Positions 34,905 through 47,400 of a stretch of 64,000 bases of DNA are shown here, one piece after another. The notes beneath the pieces are model-generated. The model had not been told where the DNA came from, did no database searches, and worked only from the letters and a program-made list of their open reading frames with translations. The stretch's first letter is position 1; each line of letters starts with the position of its first letter. Where the stretch lies: the NCBI GenBank assembly GCA_932294295.1, contig OW028573.1, positions 19,178,155 to 19,242,154 of the forward strand. The letters are read 5' to 3'. A program made the translations under genes and the position numbers. The DNA is from Alitta virens. Taxonomy: Eukaryota > Annelida > Polychaeta > Phyllodocida > Nereididae.

Positions 34905-37900
34905 ATATAACTCAAAAACAGTTGAGTGTAATTTTTCCGTTTTTGCGCCAAAAGATACTTAGGGCAAAGGTTTACGTTCTAGAATTTTTTCAGAATTTTC
35001 AGAGCACGTCGAAGATGTGATAAATCAAAATAATTGAAAAAAAAATGACGTTTTTTACCGTAACGCAAACGGTAGCTTTTTGGAGTGTCCGGTTGAGAAA
35101 GCGCCGGTAGAAAACAAAAATTAACTTTTGTGTCTAACTTTTAGCATAGACAAAACTAGTCTTTGCAACCCCTAAAGGGGTCAAATTCATTAGTAACTTC
35201 GGGTAGCTGCCAGGTAGCTGGAATTTGGCTCGCCTCTTTTCTGCCACCCTCTCGTAAACGGTTTCACGGATCTTTACCGTTTTTGACACAAAGATACATT
35301 TGGCATAGGTCTACATTTTAGAATTTTTCCAGAATTTTCCGAAGGGTTACGGCTCTGAAATATCAAAAAAACTCAAAAACAACCTCTTTTGCCGTAGCTG
35401 CGATTGTAAATTTACCGGTTGACCGGTTGGGACAGTACCGGTAAAAAACAAAAATTAACTTCTGTATCTAACTTTTGCAATATGTAAAACTGACCTGTGC
35501 ACCCATTAAGTGGGTGTAATTAGGCCTTAGATTCGGGTAGCTGCCAGGTAGCTAGCTTCGCTATCGCATATATCTCGAAAACGGTCAAACGTGATTTTTC
35601 CGTTTTTGCGCCAAAAGGTACTTAGGGCAAAGGTTTACTTTCTAGAATTTTTTCGGAATTTTCCGAGCATGTCGAAGATGTGATAAATCAAAATAATTGA
35701 AAAAATGACGTTTTTTTACCGTAACGCAAACGGTAGCTTTTTGGAGTGTCCGGTTGAGAAAGCGCCAGTAGAAAACAAAAATTAACTTTTGTGTCTAACT
35801 TTTAGCATAGACAAAACTAGTCTTTGCAACCCCTAAAGGGGTCAAATTCATTAGTACTTTCGGGTAGCTGCCAGGTAGCTGGAATTTGGCTCGCCATTTT
35901 TATGTCACAGATCTTTACCGTTTTTGACACAAAGATACATTCGGCATAGGTCTACATTTTAGAATTTTTCCAGAATTTTCAGAAGCGTTACGGCTCTGAA
36001 ATATCAAAAAAACTAAAAAACAACCTCTTTTGCCGTAGCTGCGATTGTAAATTTACCGGTTGATCGGTTGGGACAGTAAAGGTAAAAAACAAAAATTAAC
36101 TTTTGTATCTAACTTTTGCAATATGTAAAACTGACCTGTGCACCCGTTAAGTGGGTGTAATTAGGCCTTAGATTCGGGTAGCTGCCAGGTAGCTAGCTTC
36201 GCTATCGCATATTCCTCGAAAACGGTCAAACGTGATTTTTCCGTTTTTGCGCCAAAAGATACTTAGGGCAAAGGTTTACTTTCTAGAATTTTTTCAGAAT
36301 TTTCCGAGCATGTCGAAGATGTGATAAATCAAAATAATTGAAAAAATGACGTTTTTTACCGTAACGCAAACGGTAGCTTTTTGGAGTGTCCGGTTGAGAA
36401 AGCGCCAGTAGAAAACAAAAATTAACTTTTGTGTCTAACTTTTAGCATAGACAAACCTAGTCTTTGCAACCCCTAAAGTGGTCAAATTCATTAGTACTTT
36501 CGGGTAGCTGCCAGGTAGCTGGAATTTGGCTTGCCTCTTTTTTGCCACCCTCTCGTAAACGGTTTCACGGATCTTTACCGTTTTTGACACAAAGATACAT
36601 TTGGCAGAGGTCTACATTTTAGAATTTTTCCAGAATTTTCCAAAGGGTTACGGCCCTGAAATATCAAAAAAACTCAAAAACAACCTCTTTTGCCGTAGCT
36701 GCGATTGTAAATTTACCGGTTGACCGGTTGGGACAGTACCGGTAAAAAACAAAAATTAACTTTTGTATCTAACTTGTGCAATATGTAAAACTGACCTGTG
36801 CACCCGTTAAGTGGGTGTAATTAGGCCTTAGATTCGGGTAGCTGCCAGGTAGCTAGCTTCGCTATCGCATATTCCTCGAAAACGGTCAAACGTGATTTTT
36901 CTGTTTTTGCGCCAAAAGGTACTTAGGGCAAAGGTTTACTTTCTAGAATTTTTTCGGAATTTTCCGAGCATGTCGAAGATGTGATAAATCAAAATAATTG
37001 AAAAAATGACGTTTTTTACCGTAACGCAAACGGTAGCTTTTTGGAGTGTCCGATTGAGAAAGCGCCGGTAGAAAACAAAAATTAACTTTTGTGTCTAACT
37101 TTTAGCATAGACAAAACTAGTCTTTGCAACCCCTAAAGGGGTCAAATTCATTAGTACTTTCGGGTAGCTGCCAGGTAGCTGGAATTTGGCTTGCCTCTTT
37201 TTTGCCACCCTCTCGTAAACGGTTTCACGGATCTTTACCGTTTTTGACACAAAGATTCATTTGGCAGAGGTCTACATTTTAGAATTTTTCCAGAATTTTC
37301 CAAAGGGTTATGGCTCTGAAATATCAAAAAAACTCAAAACCAACCTCTTTTGCCGTAGCTGCCATTGTAAATTTACCGGTTGACCGGTTGGGACAGTACC
37401 GGTAAAAAACAAAAATTAACTTTTGTATCTAACTTTTGCAATATGTAAAACTGACCTGTGCACCCGTTAAGTGGGTGTAATTAGGCCTTAGATTCGGGTA
37501 GCTGCCAGGTAGCTAGCTTCGCTATCGCATATTCCTCGAAAACGGTCAAACGTGATTTTTCCGTTTTTGCGCCAAAAGATACTTAGGGCAAAGGTTTACG
37601 TTCTAGAATTCTTTCGGAATTTTCCGAGCACGTCGAAGATGTGATAAATCAAAAAAATTGAAAAAATGACGTTTTTTACCGTAACGCAAACGGTAGCTTT
37701 TTGGAGTGTCCGATTGAGAAAGCGCCGGTAGAAAACAAAAATTAACTTTTGTGTCTAACTTTTAGCATAGACAAAACTAGTCTTTGCAACCCCTAAAGGG
37801 GTCAAATTCATTAGTACTTTCGGGTAGCTGCCAGGTAGCTGGAATTTGGCTTGCCTCTTTTTTGCCACCCTCTCGTAAACGGTTTCACGGATCTTTACCG

Positions 37901-39746
37901 TTTTTGACACAAAGATACATTTGGCAGAGGTCTACATTTTAGAATTTTTCCAGAATTTTCAGAAGCGTTACGGCTCTGAAATATCAAAAAAACTAAAAAA
38001 CAACCTCTTTTGCCGTAGCTGCCATTGTAAATTTACCGGTTGACCGGTTGGGACAGTACCGGTAAAAAACAAAAATTAACTTTTGTATCTAACTTGTGCA
38101 ATATGTAAAACTGACCTGTGCACCCGTTAAGTGGGTGTAATTAGGCCTTAGATTCGGGTAGCTGCCAGGTAGCTAGCTTCACTATCGCATATTCCTCGAA
38201 AACGGTCAAACGTGATTTTTCTGTTTTTGCGCCAAAAGGTACTTAGGGCAAAGGTTTACTTTCTAGAATTTTTTCGGAATTTTCCGAGCATGTCGAAGAT
38301 GTGATAAATCAAAATAATTGAAAAAATGACGTTTTTTACCGTAACGCAAACGGTAGCTTTTTGGAGTGTCCGATTGAGAAAGCGCCGGTAGAAAACAAAA
38401 ATTAACTTTTGTGTCTAACTTTTAGCATAGACAAAACTAGTCTTTGCAACCCCTAAAGGGGTCAAATTCATTAGTACTTTCGGGTAGCTGCCAGGTAGCT
38501 GGAATTTGGCTTGCCTCTTTTTTGCCACCCTCTCGTAAACGGTTTCACGGATCTTTACCGTTTTTGACACAAAGATACATTTGGCAGAGGTCTACATTTT
38601 AGAATTTTTCCAGAATTTTCCAAAGGGTTATGGCTCTGAAATATCAAAAAAACTCAAAACCAACCTCTTTTGCCGTAGCTGCCATTGTAAATTTACCGGT
38701 TGACCGGTTGGGACAGTACCGGTAAAAAACAAAAATTAATTTTTGTATCTAACTTGTGCAATATGTAAAACTGACCTGTGCACCCGTTAAGTGGGTGTAA
38801 TTAGGCCTTAGATTCGGGTAGCTGCCAGGTAGCTAGCTTCGCTATCGCATATTCCTCGAAAACGGTCAAACGTGATTTTTCTGTTTTTGCGCCAAAAGGT
38901 ACTTAGGGCAAAGGTTTACTTTCTAGAATTTTTTCAGAATTTTCCGAGCATGTCGAAGATGTGATAAATCAAAATAATTGAAAAAATGACGTTTTTTACC
39001 GTAACGCAAACGGTAGCTTTTTGGAGTGTCCGGTTGAGAAAGCGCCAGTAGAAAACAAAAATTAACTTTTGTGTCTAACTTTTAGCATAGACAAAACTAG
39101 TCTTTGCAACCCCTAAAGGGGTCAAATTCATTAGTACTTTCGGGTAGCTGCCAGGTAGCTGGAATTTGGCTCGCCTCTTTTTTGCCACCCTCTCGTAAAC
39201 AGTTTCACGGATCTTTACCGTTTTTGACACAAAGATACATTTGGCAGAGGTCTACATTTTAGAATTTTTCCAGAATTTTCCAAAGGGTTATGGCTCTGAA
39301 ATATCAAAAAAACTCAAAACCAACCTCTTTTGCCGTAGCTGCCATTGTAAATTTACCGGTTGACCGGTTGGGACAGTACCGGTAAAAAACAAAAATTAAC
39401 TTTTGTATCTAACTTTTGCAATATGTAAAACTGACCTGTGCACCCGTTAAGTGGGTGTAATTAGGCCTTAGATTCGGGTAGCTGCCAGGTAGCTAGCTTC
39501 GCTATCGCATATTCCTCGAAAACGGTCAAACGTGATTTTTCCGTTTTTGCGCCAAAAGATACTTAGAGCAAAGGTTTACGTTCTAGAATTCTTTCGGAAT
39601 TTTCCGAGCACGTCGAAGATGTGATAAATCAAAAAAATTGAAAAAATGACGTTTTTTACCGTAACGCAAACGGTAGCTTTTTGGAGTGTCCGGTTGAGAA
39701 AGCGCCGGTAGAAAACAAAAATTAACTTTTGTGTCTAACTTGTAGC
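34905..39746. repeat. Higher-order satellite, 660-bp unit of two diverged halves
   Basis: About 7.3 copies of a 660-bp unit in direct orientation. Each unit has two related halves of 328 and 332 bp, separated by gggtagctgccaggtagct (at 36836, 37164, 37496, 37824, 38156, 38484, 38816, 39144, 39476 and earlier sites). One half carries cgaaaacggtcaaacgtgat and taacgcaaacggtagc, the other ttaccggttgaccggttggg and ggatctttaccgtttttgac. Spacing is exactly 660 bp from 36176 rightwards. The first two units are less regular, one half near 35880 having lost about 20 bp. The copies are nearly identical, so homogenisation is recent. No open frame crosses units. It may be a pericentromeric or dispersed satellite; location cannot be judged. 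Confidence 0.95.
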
Positions 39747-41940
39747 GTACACAGAACTGGTCCACTCTCTTTCATATTCATACTCTGGTTAATATGTTTT
39801 TTCCTACATCTTGATGCATTGTGTAGTTCTGTAGTCACTGTAAGTAAAGGTTTTATGACAGCTATTTTCACAGATCTAAATCTAAACAATTTTTATCATT
39901 TTAAGCATAGTCTGATTGATGAAAGTAAAAAGTTATAGATAGATAGCATTTCCCGCCATTTTTGGAGGGCTGCATCTTGTGACTAGAACCTCTTCTGATG
40001 ATTCAAGTCAATGTGATCGGCAAATAATGCCAGCGTAGGATAAAATTACAGCCCAAAAACATTAAGAAGCTGTCGCACAGCTATGTTCGCCTACGTACTA
40101 AGCCACAATGCGATACTCCCCCGGTAACTTTTGCTTTCATCTGGAAACCAAAATGTTGACAAGGACATCATGGACATCACAAACTGAGAACAAAGGTTCT
40201 TTCCCCCTTTCATACAATAATTCATACTCAATTTATACCCATAGACTCATTTAATCTTTAAGAGTATTTGTCCATTTTGTGAAAGTGATTAGAATTACAA
40301 CACAGATGAAAACAAATCCAAACAATTAGGATATTTTTATGCTTTTTGTGAAGCAATCTACATAGGTGAGTATGAAGATTCAAGGATCCCGAGCAGAGAC
40401 AGTTACAAATGCCGCATTTGCATTGCATTTTAAATGCATATGCACTTGCAAACATTTGCACTTACATTTGCATTTTTTAAACTGAATATTTACATTTGCA
40501 TTTGATTTTAAAACATTTGCATTTTTTCAAATGTCTTTCTAAATGCTAGTTTAGGTAAGACTTGAAAATAAACACATACTAATATTGTAAGTTATAATTA
40601 ATTACTTGTAATATAACTTACACAGATTTAAAACTTCACACAGTAGATAGTTCATTACAAATTGATAAACAATTATTAGCTAAAAAGTCTTCACAAAAGA
40701 ATGAAAAAGTGGCATTTATTGTATAGGTTAATGTTGCTCAAATTGTCAATTACTCAATCAATAAGAGTTGTATATACATCAAGTTTCTTATATTATTATC
40801 TGCTATTAAAGTGTGCATTGAAACACTTTGAGGTATTTTTAGTACACATCATATTTACCCCATGGTGTCTTGTGTTACCTATTTGATAAGCTGTCCAATG
40901 TATTGATGATCTCTTTTCTAATATCATTTATCTTATCTCATTTTAAATGATGCATTTTATCAGATTTTTACGGTGGCTGGGATAGGACATGCACTTTTTA
41001 TTTTTTATTTCGTTCTCACGAAATAGTATTCATGCAGGATTTCGTTATAACGACATAGTATTTCGTTATAATGAATTACTAATTTGTTCAAACAAAATAC
41101 TTATTTTGTTTGGACGAAATATTAGTCCCTACAAGATCCTTACAAGATCCAAGAAGGGCTGACACTGGTTTTCCAGTGAACCCATCAAAGTTACCTTCTT
41201 TTTAACAGAATAAGACACAAGAAAAATGCACACTGTTAATTAAGTAATGGCTTGGAGAAATTAGACCAGGAGAGGACACTGGGGTACATCAAAGGTAGAA
41301 TTAGGCCCCCCCCCTCCTCCCAACCCCCTCCAAACATTTCCAACCCCACCCCTGCAGTTTCGTTAAGTGCACTTGATTGAAAACCTATTTCTGGTCATGC
41401 TCTTCTGTTGTGATACTGAGGCCTATCTGTCTGTCTATCTATCTATCTGGGTTGTAGATAAATTAGGTTATCCCCTACTGAAGAGAAAGGGTGTAGCCAC
41501 ATAGGGGGGGGGGCGATATGGGGTCAGATCCCCCACACCCCCACCCCAAGGCCCTTTAGAATTTGGAATGAAAAATTTGAGAATTTCACCTCTGCGGCAT
41601 GTTAAGCCAAAATTATATACTATTTAATGTTATTATTTAGTTAGTGTGAACTTAAATAGTGTTATAAGTTTCTTTTTCTTTTCAAAATTTTTAAAGAGCT
41701 CAACCTCTTCAAAATGTTAGCTCTGGTTGCGACCCTCCCAAGCGAGTTCCACCACTGGTCAAATGACTTTGATTTCATGACTTACATTATGTAGGCCTAT
41801 AAGCATGCAGTCCCCTCTTGTCTTATAGCTGCACCCAATTTTATTTTTTCGATTTAATAACCTGGTATTCTGTTTGTCATCTTTTTCTACTTGTTGTGGT
41901 GTATATATGTATGCAGATAAAGATATCATATAGTGTGCTT

Positions 41941-42013
41941 GATAGGATAGGATAGGATAGGATAGGATAGGATAGGATAGGATAGGATAGGATAGGATAG
42001 GATAGGATAGGAT
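41941..42013. repeat. (GATAG)n microsatellite
   Basis: About 14 uninterrupted copies of the pentamer, near the centre of the large inverted duplication. Confidence 0.95.
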
Positions 42014-42228
42014 AAGATGCTTTTTCCCCCATTCCAGGCAATCTTCATGTGCAACTTCTCAGCTGAATGGCATTTGGAGATGTTCCCTTGTACTTGGTGT
42101 CTATGCTTAAGCAAATAAAATTCTCCATACATGTGTAACGTAAGTGCATGTGTCCCTCTCTTTCAGTTGATAATCAACCCTTGTGAGTGGGAAAGAACTT
42201 GCCTAAAAGGGCTGCACTAAGTTCACTT

Positions 42229-42349
42229 TCTGCTATCTATCTATCTATCTGTCTATATATATATATATATATAGATCTTTATCAATCAATCAATCAATCA
42301 ATCTACCTATCTGTCTATCTATCCATCTATCCATCTATCTATCTATCTA

Positions 42350-42380
<31 letters not shown>

Positions 42381-42385
42381 GCCTT
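42229..42385. repeat. Compound TATC/TGTC/CAAT microsatellite
   Basis: Runs of (TATC)n, (TA)n, (CAAT)n, (TATC)n and (TGTC)n follow one another. Overlapping Tyr/Ser/Leu-rich open frames are translations of the array, not genes. Confidence 0.95.
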
Positions 42386-43668
42386 GGTATTAGACTCAGA
42401 TTAGGGGCAACAACTGACACCACTTGTACAATGTGTTATATATGTTATTCTATCATTGACTGTTGAATGCAGGTCAACTTACTTAGACTGAGTAATTCTT
42501 CTGGCCATATATCAGCAACAGTTTAACGTATTTTCCGTGAGTACGAAATACTATTTCATTCTCACAAAATAAAAAATAAAGAGTGCATGTCTTAACCCAG
42601 CCATCGTAGATTTTAACTATTTTATGGTATGTTTTGATGCAATTTCTCTCTGTACAAAGAGGTTAAATAACTACTATTAAAATTATAATTCTTAAGCTAT
42701 ATTTTCAAAGGTCAATTTAGTCATGCTAAATCTGAACACAATAGAGAAGAGGAATTTCCCTTCTACTGACTGTCACCCTTTCTTATGTAATTCCTAACAA
42801 TAGGGGCTCAGCAAAACAGTACATTTAATTGACTATTGTTGACCTAGAAAATGTCCTAGATTTAGACCTCTATTTTGCCAAACATGTGGTCTTTGTTTAA
42901 TCACCCAGTGAAACTGAGTAAAATATCAGGTGCAATACTTGAATACTACACAATAAATAAATATTGTTAAACATTACCTAAACATAACATTTTGTTCACT
43001 GCAACATTGGCATTTATTAATGAATGAGTGAGAATATTACATAAGCGTCTTTACCACAATGATTTGATTATAGAGGGATAATATAATAATATAATACAGT
43101 GGAAATTCCTAATCATCACTATAGTTGGCCACTTCCATTTTTAAATCTTTAATTTAAAAATAATTGTTATATATCTTGATACTTTTTTTAGGTGTATTAC
43201 ATTTGAAAAAAGCAAATACATTTGCATTTAAATATGTTTCTAAAAGTTCATACTTGCATTTGCATTCTATAATTAAGATGATGAAAATGATTTAGAATTT
43301 TTAAGGTACCAAAGGTAGCAGTTACCAAATGCATCCACCAGGGGAGCTAAAGTCTTATGCATCAGATCGAATTTGGCTTTTCTTACTTTTCACACAAAAG
43401 AAAATCCAGAAAATAAATAAATTTTCATTATGGATTTTCTAATTGTCTGTGAAAAAAACTGTCATAAAAAAACCTCTTTACTTACAGTGACTGCAGAACT
43501 ACACAATGCATCAAGATGTAGGAAAAAAAATATTAACCAGAGTATGAATATGAAAGAGAGTGGACCAGTTCTGTGTACGCTAAATGTTACAGACAAAAGT
43601 TTGTTCTGTTTCATTACGGCGCTTTCTCAAACGGACACTCCAAAAAGCTACCATTTGCGCTACACCCA

Positions 43669-44756
43669 TATTTCTTGATGTTTTCAGATACAATGACACC
43701 ATAAAACCAAGAGGAGCAAGGCGATTAACATCACAAGACCAAGACACTCAGATACTTTAAAATCAAGAATATAAACAGACATTTGCATTTTTCTTTATTT
43801 AAATCTTAAATTTTCTGACTATAGTTATGCAGCAGTTTTATACTTGTATCAGTGAATACGACTTTAAATAAACTTTAACTTACATAAGGCAATGAAATTT
43901 CAGCTAAAATTCGAGCCGACAATGCAACAATTCATACATTTGTAATTAAATAACTAATTAATTTCTATAAGTGCAGTTAGGCGAAATTCCATACAACTTG
44001 TCTATGAATGGTAAAGATGGGATATGGGAGTGTTTTCAAATAATCCAGCTGGAAGATTCTTTTGCTAGAAACTGTTTTCGTTTCAGAATACCTTTCATAT
44101 TTAACAATACTCCATATATCATCAATAAGATTTACAGTCACAGCGAAAGTGGTTTCTCTTTCTATGTTAATCATTACCTTAGTACATATGGTGACACATG
44201 TACATTAAGAAATAGTTTTGCTTGTCAAGGGAGTAGGTGATTGGCTGATCATGTAACTTCTTTGTTAATTTTAGCCAAAGCCACAGAAATGCTAATTCAG
44301 GGCAGCATTATAGCGGCCCACCGAATATCAGCAGATTTAGATTTTGCAAAATTATATCTGTCAAAGTAATGGGTGATTGGTAAATCATGCCACATATTTA
44401 TTTAATATATGTATATTTTTCTTTCCAAGAATTTTTTTCTTTCCAATTAAAATCCAGAGAAAGGCTAATTCAGGGCAGCATTAGCGGCTCATTGAATACC
44501 AGCAAGATGTGGAATTTGCAAGGAAATCATTTGTTCTTAATTTTACATGTCTAATTGTACATGTCTGGACTAAAAACATGTACAGGTACTGCTATTGTCA
44601 CGGATTTAGGTACCATTATAGTTTAGTGATTTATACTTACTTTCAATACAGTATTGCTTCCCTTTCACCTTTCATTGGAATTAAGTGATTTGTGATAAAT
44701 TGGTAATTGTTTTTGTATTTGAGGGGGTGATTCTTAAAAAGCGATGGCTTGTCTGT
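43669..44756. repeat. Mostly non-coding; contains a diverged tandem duplication
   Basis: A unit of about 140 bp occurs twice (about 44229-44350 and 44369-44521), each with gtgattggctgatcatg-like and gctaattcagggcagcatta phrases. The open frame at 43971-44240 has no recognisable domain. Nothing else is supported. Confidence 0.5.
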
Positions 44757-45688
44757 CCTCTCACATAGCCGGTTTTGCCGTAGTAAAGCTGTAGTATGAC
44801 GTAACGGTTACGCAACGCAATTCTCGGCTACAAGCTGACGGCAAACCGGGAATTCTCGGCGATACTCGTCGAGTCACACCTGGGACTCAGGCCCAAACCG
44901 GGATTCTCGGGCCCGGTAGCCGGAAATTCAATGCATGCATTGAATTCCCGTAGCAAAATCGCGGGTGTCCAAAGGTAAACAATAAACCGGTCTAACCAAT
45001 CGGATTACCCCTCGAAATCGTCAAGTCACCCGTGGAGGCCGTCGAGTGACTCGACGACTTGGATGGGTTTCCTGTCGCTAATTTTAGGCGTAGTGAACAA
45101 GACGGCTTGTTCAGGGCTAGTAGGAGTAACTCGACGAGTAGTAGGAGTAACTCGACGATTTTCGTCAAATAAGGACTGAATTGTAGTATACAGTTCATAC
45201 TGATTCCATACAACCTAGCTGCCTTCTCAGACAAATAACTCTGTCTAATATTTGGTATATTTACGATCCGAAAACACCTATGGAATCAGTATGAACTATA
45301 CTACAATTCAGTCTTTATTTGACGAGAATCGGACTTATATTAGGGGAGCAGCCTTTTAAAGTATACAACCCCCCCCCCCCCCCCCCCCTACGCTGATGCT
45401 GATGCTGGTAGCAGTCGGCGAGTCACCCATGGAAGTCGGCGGATTACTCCTGGAAGCTGTCGAGTTACTCCTACTACCTTACTTCTAGTGACCCGTAGAA
45501 CCCTCCGAGTGACCTGTAGAACCCGCGAGTCACCCGTGTCACCCGCCGAGTCACCCGTGTCACCCGGCGAGTTACCCATAGAACCCTTTTTGCTGCCAGA
45601 ATCTGTCGCCAACCTGGCGAAAAAAGCTGTTGCATAACCGTTACGTCATACTACGGCTTCACTACGGCAAAACCGGCTATGTGAGAGG
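44757..45688. mobile_element. Fold-back DNA element with minisatellite core
   Basis: The left end (cctctcacatagccggtttt, continuing gccgtagt and gacgtaacggttacgc) is repeated inverted at 45631-45688, giving terminal inverted repeats of about 58 bp. The left interior holds gactcgacg phrases and a short palindrome around tgcatgcattgaatt. At 45410-45590 lies a minisatellite of about 21 bp (cgagtcacccgtg..acc variants). No transposase frame. The flanking sequence gives no obvious target duplication. Confidence 0.65.
45410..45590. repeat. Minisatellite of about 21 bp inside fold-back element
   Basis: Seven or so degenerate units built on ccgagtcacccgtgKMacc. Open frames rich in Asp-Thr-Gly or Val-Thr-Arg over this stretch are simply translations of the repeat. 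Confidence 0.6.
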
Positions 45689-45904
45689 GGGGCTTTAGAC
45701 AAATATCTCACTTAATATTATGAACTATACTACAATTCAGTCTTATTTGACGAAAATCAGAGTAATATTAGGGGAGGAGCAGCCTTTTAAAGTATATACA
45801 ACCCCTCTCCCTGCCTACGCTGATGCTGACGCCGGTAGCAGTCGGCGAGTCACCTGTGGAAGTCGGAGGATTACTCCTTGAAGCCGTTGAGTGGCTTGAG
45901 GAGG

Positions 45905-47400
45905 GACTCTCTAAAGCCCCCCTCTAAACTATCGATCTACATATCTACATATCTACATATCTATCTATCTATCTACATATATATCTATCTATCTACATAT
46001 CTATCTATCTACATATCTAACTATCTAACTATCTAACTATCTAACTATCTACATTAAAGGACAGCGATTAATGTTTTTTACAAGAATATTCTTGTTTTTG
46101 CCTAGTATTCTCCATTAATTTTCCTCACCTTATCTATTATATAATTTTATTTGACGAAAATCGGACTATATACAATTCATTATGACCGTTATACTAAATG
46201 ACAATTGACACTCAGATATGTGTGATGTTCAAAGTGGCTTCTTTTTAATTGTGTATTGAATAGGACATGACATCAAACCTTTAATCCAGGTTAATTGCAA
46301 TTGACTAATGACAATTAACCTTTGTGAAGGACTTCTTTACATTTGGGTAATTGAATTGAATTACTTATGTTATGATAGCTCATGTCTCACAATGTTATCA
46401 TTATTTATTTTCATTTTTTATATACTTTAAAAGGCTGCTGCTCCCCTCATATTAGTCAGATTTTCCTCAAATAAAGACTGAATTGTACCGGAAAATGTGT
46501 ATAATTTATATAAAGGTTAAGGTGGGGAAAATTAATGGAGTATACTAGGCACAAACAAGAATATTCTTGTTAATTAAGTTAGTAATACCTCATAGAGTAT
46601 AGATATATAGATATGTAGATAGACAGATAGTTATAAGATCTTCACCTAAAAATACGTTAATATCAATAATTTATTGAATCGTAATCAATAAAAAATGAAA
46701 ATAAAACAATGATAGAAACTATCTATAGATAGATATACTCTAGTTAGAGTAATCATTTTAGATATTTATTTAATTTTATATAAATTATATTTCGTTCTTG
46801 TTGTTGTTTCTGAAAATAATCCAACTGGAATTAAAATTGATATTGCATGTACCATCCATGATCAAAACAAATTATAGACAATCTCCCTCTTTAATATGCA
46901 TAATAAACAGGAATCAGTTGAAATTCAGAATTTCAATAAATGATTTACCCCATTCTTTGTATTATTCAAAATGTTAATAGCAATTGACATAATGGTCACG
47001 GCAGATTGCTATTACATATAAAGGTCAATTGACTTTTACAAAACCCAAGGAAAAGTCCTTCCCTTTGGCCAGTTGGCAGAATGAGTAGAAATGAATTGCA
47101 ACAAAGCTCATCCAAACATTGTATATATGATGGTCAAAACTACTTTGAAAGTGCCAAAGAGAAAAGCATCAGTCCAGCACTCTTTGTACATCCTGCCGCA
47201 TGGCAGTATATATAGATAAGGTGAGGAAAATTAATAAGGTATACTGGGCAAAAACAAGAATATTCTTGTCAAAACGCCTCCAACATGATTCGCTGTTCTT
47301 TAATGTAGACAGTTAGATAGATAGATGGATAGATAGATAGATATGTAGATATGTAGATATTTATATATGTAGTTAGTTTAGAGAGACAGATAGATTTATA
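45905..47400. repeat. Large fold-back with TATC-type arms
   Basis: The left arm 45930-46150 holds ATCT/ACAT microsatellite, then tacattaaaggacagcg and an acaagaatattcttgt palindrome, then ttttcctcaccttatct. The right arm 47210-47400 is the inverse: gataaggtgaggaaaatt, the same palindrome, cgctgttctttaatgtag, then GATA-type microsatellite. A third diverged copy of the palindrome block is at 46505-46625. The interior is AT-rich without coding frames. ctaaagcccccctct at 45914 resembles the end of the neighbouring fold-back family. Confidence 0.6.

Larger units (their letters stand above)
39661..43668. repeat. 4-kb inverted duplication seeded in the last satellite unit
   Basis: Positions 39661-39886 recur inverted at about 43436-43668 with high identity, including about 85 bp of satellite plus 140 bp of unique flank. 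Further inside, 40960-41035 (ggctgggataggacatgcac) pairs with 42545-42620 inverted (ggctgggttaagacatgcac), and acatttgcattt phrases at 40440-40545 pair with 43195-43275. Order and distances are mirror-symmetric about 41660. The centre holds unrelated sequence and microsatellites. No protein-coding frame is supported inside. Confidence 0.75.

Noticed and set aside
34905..39746. CRISPR-like array of repeats and spacers
   Set aside because: The intervals between the 19-bp motif are themselves repeated in a 660-bp period, so this is a satellite; the genome is eukaryotic.
40258..40461. Cys/Ala-rich minus-strand frame
   Set aside because: It comes from atttgca repeats of the inverted duplication.
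42187..42393. Tyr/Ser-rich open frame
   Set aside because: Translation of the TATC/TGTC microsatellite.
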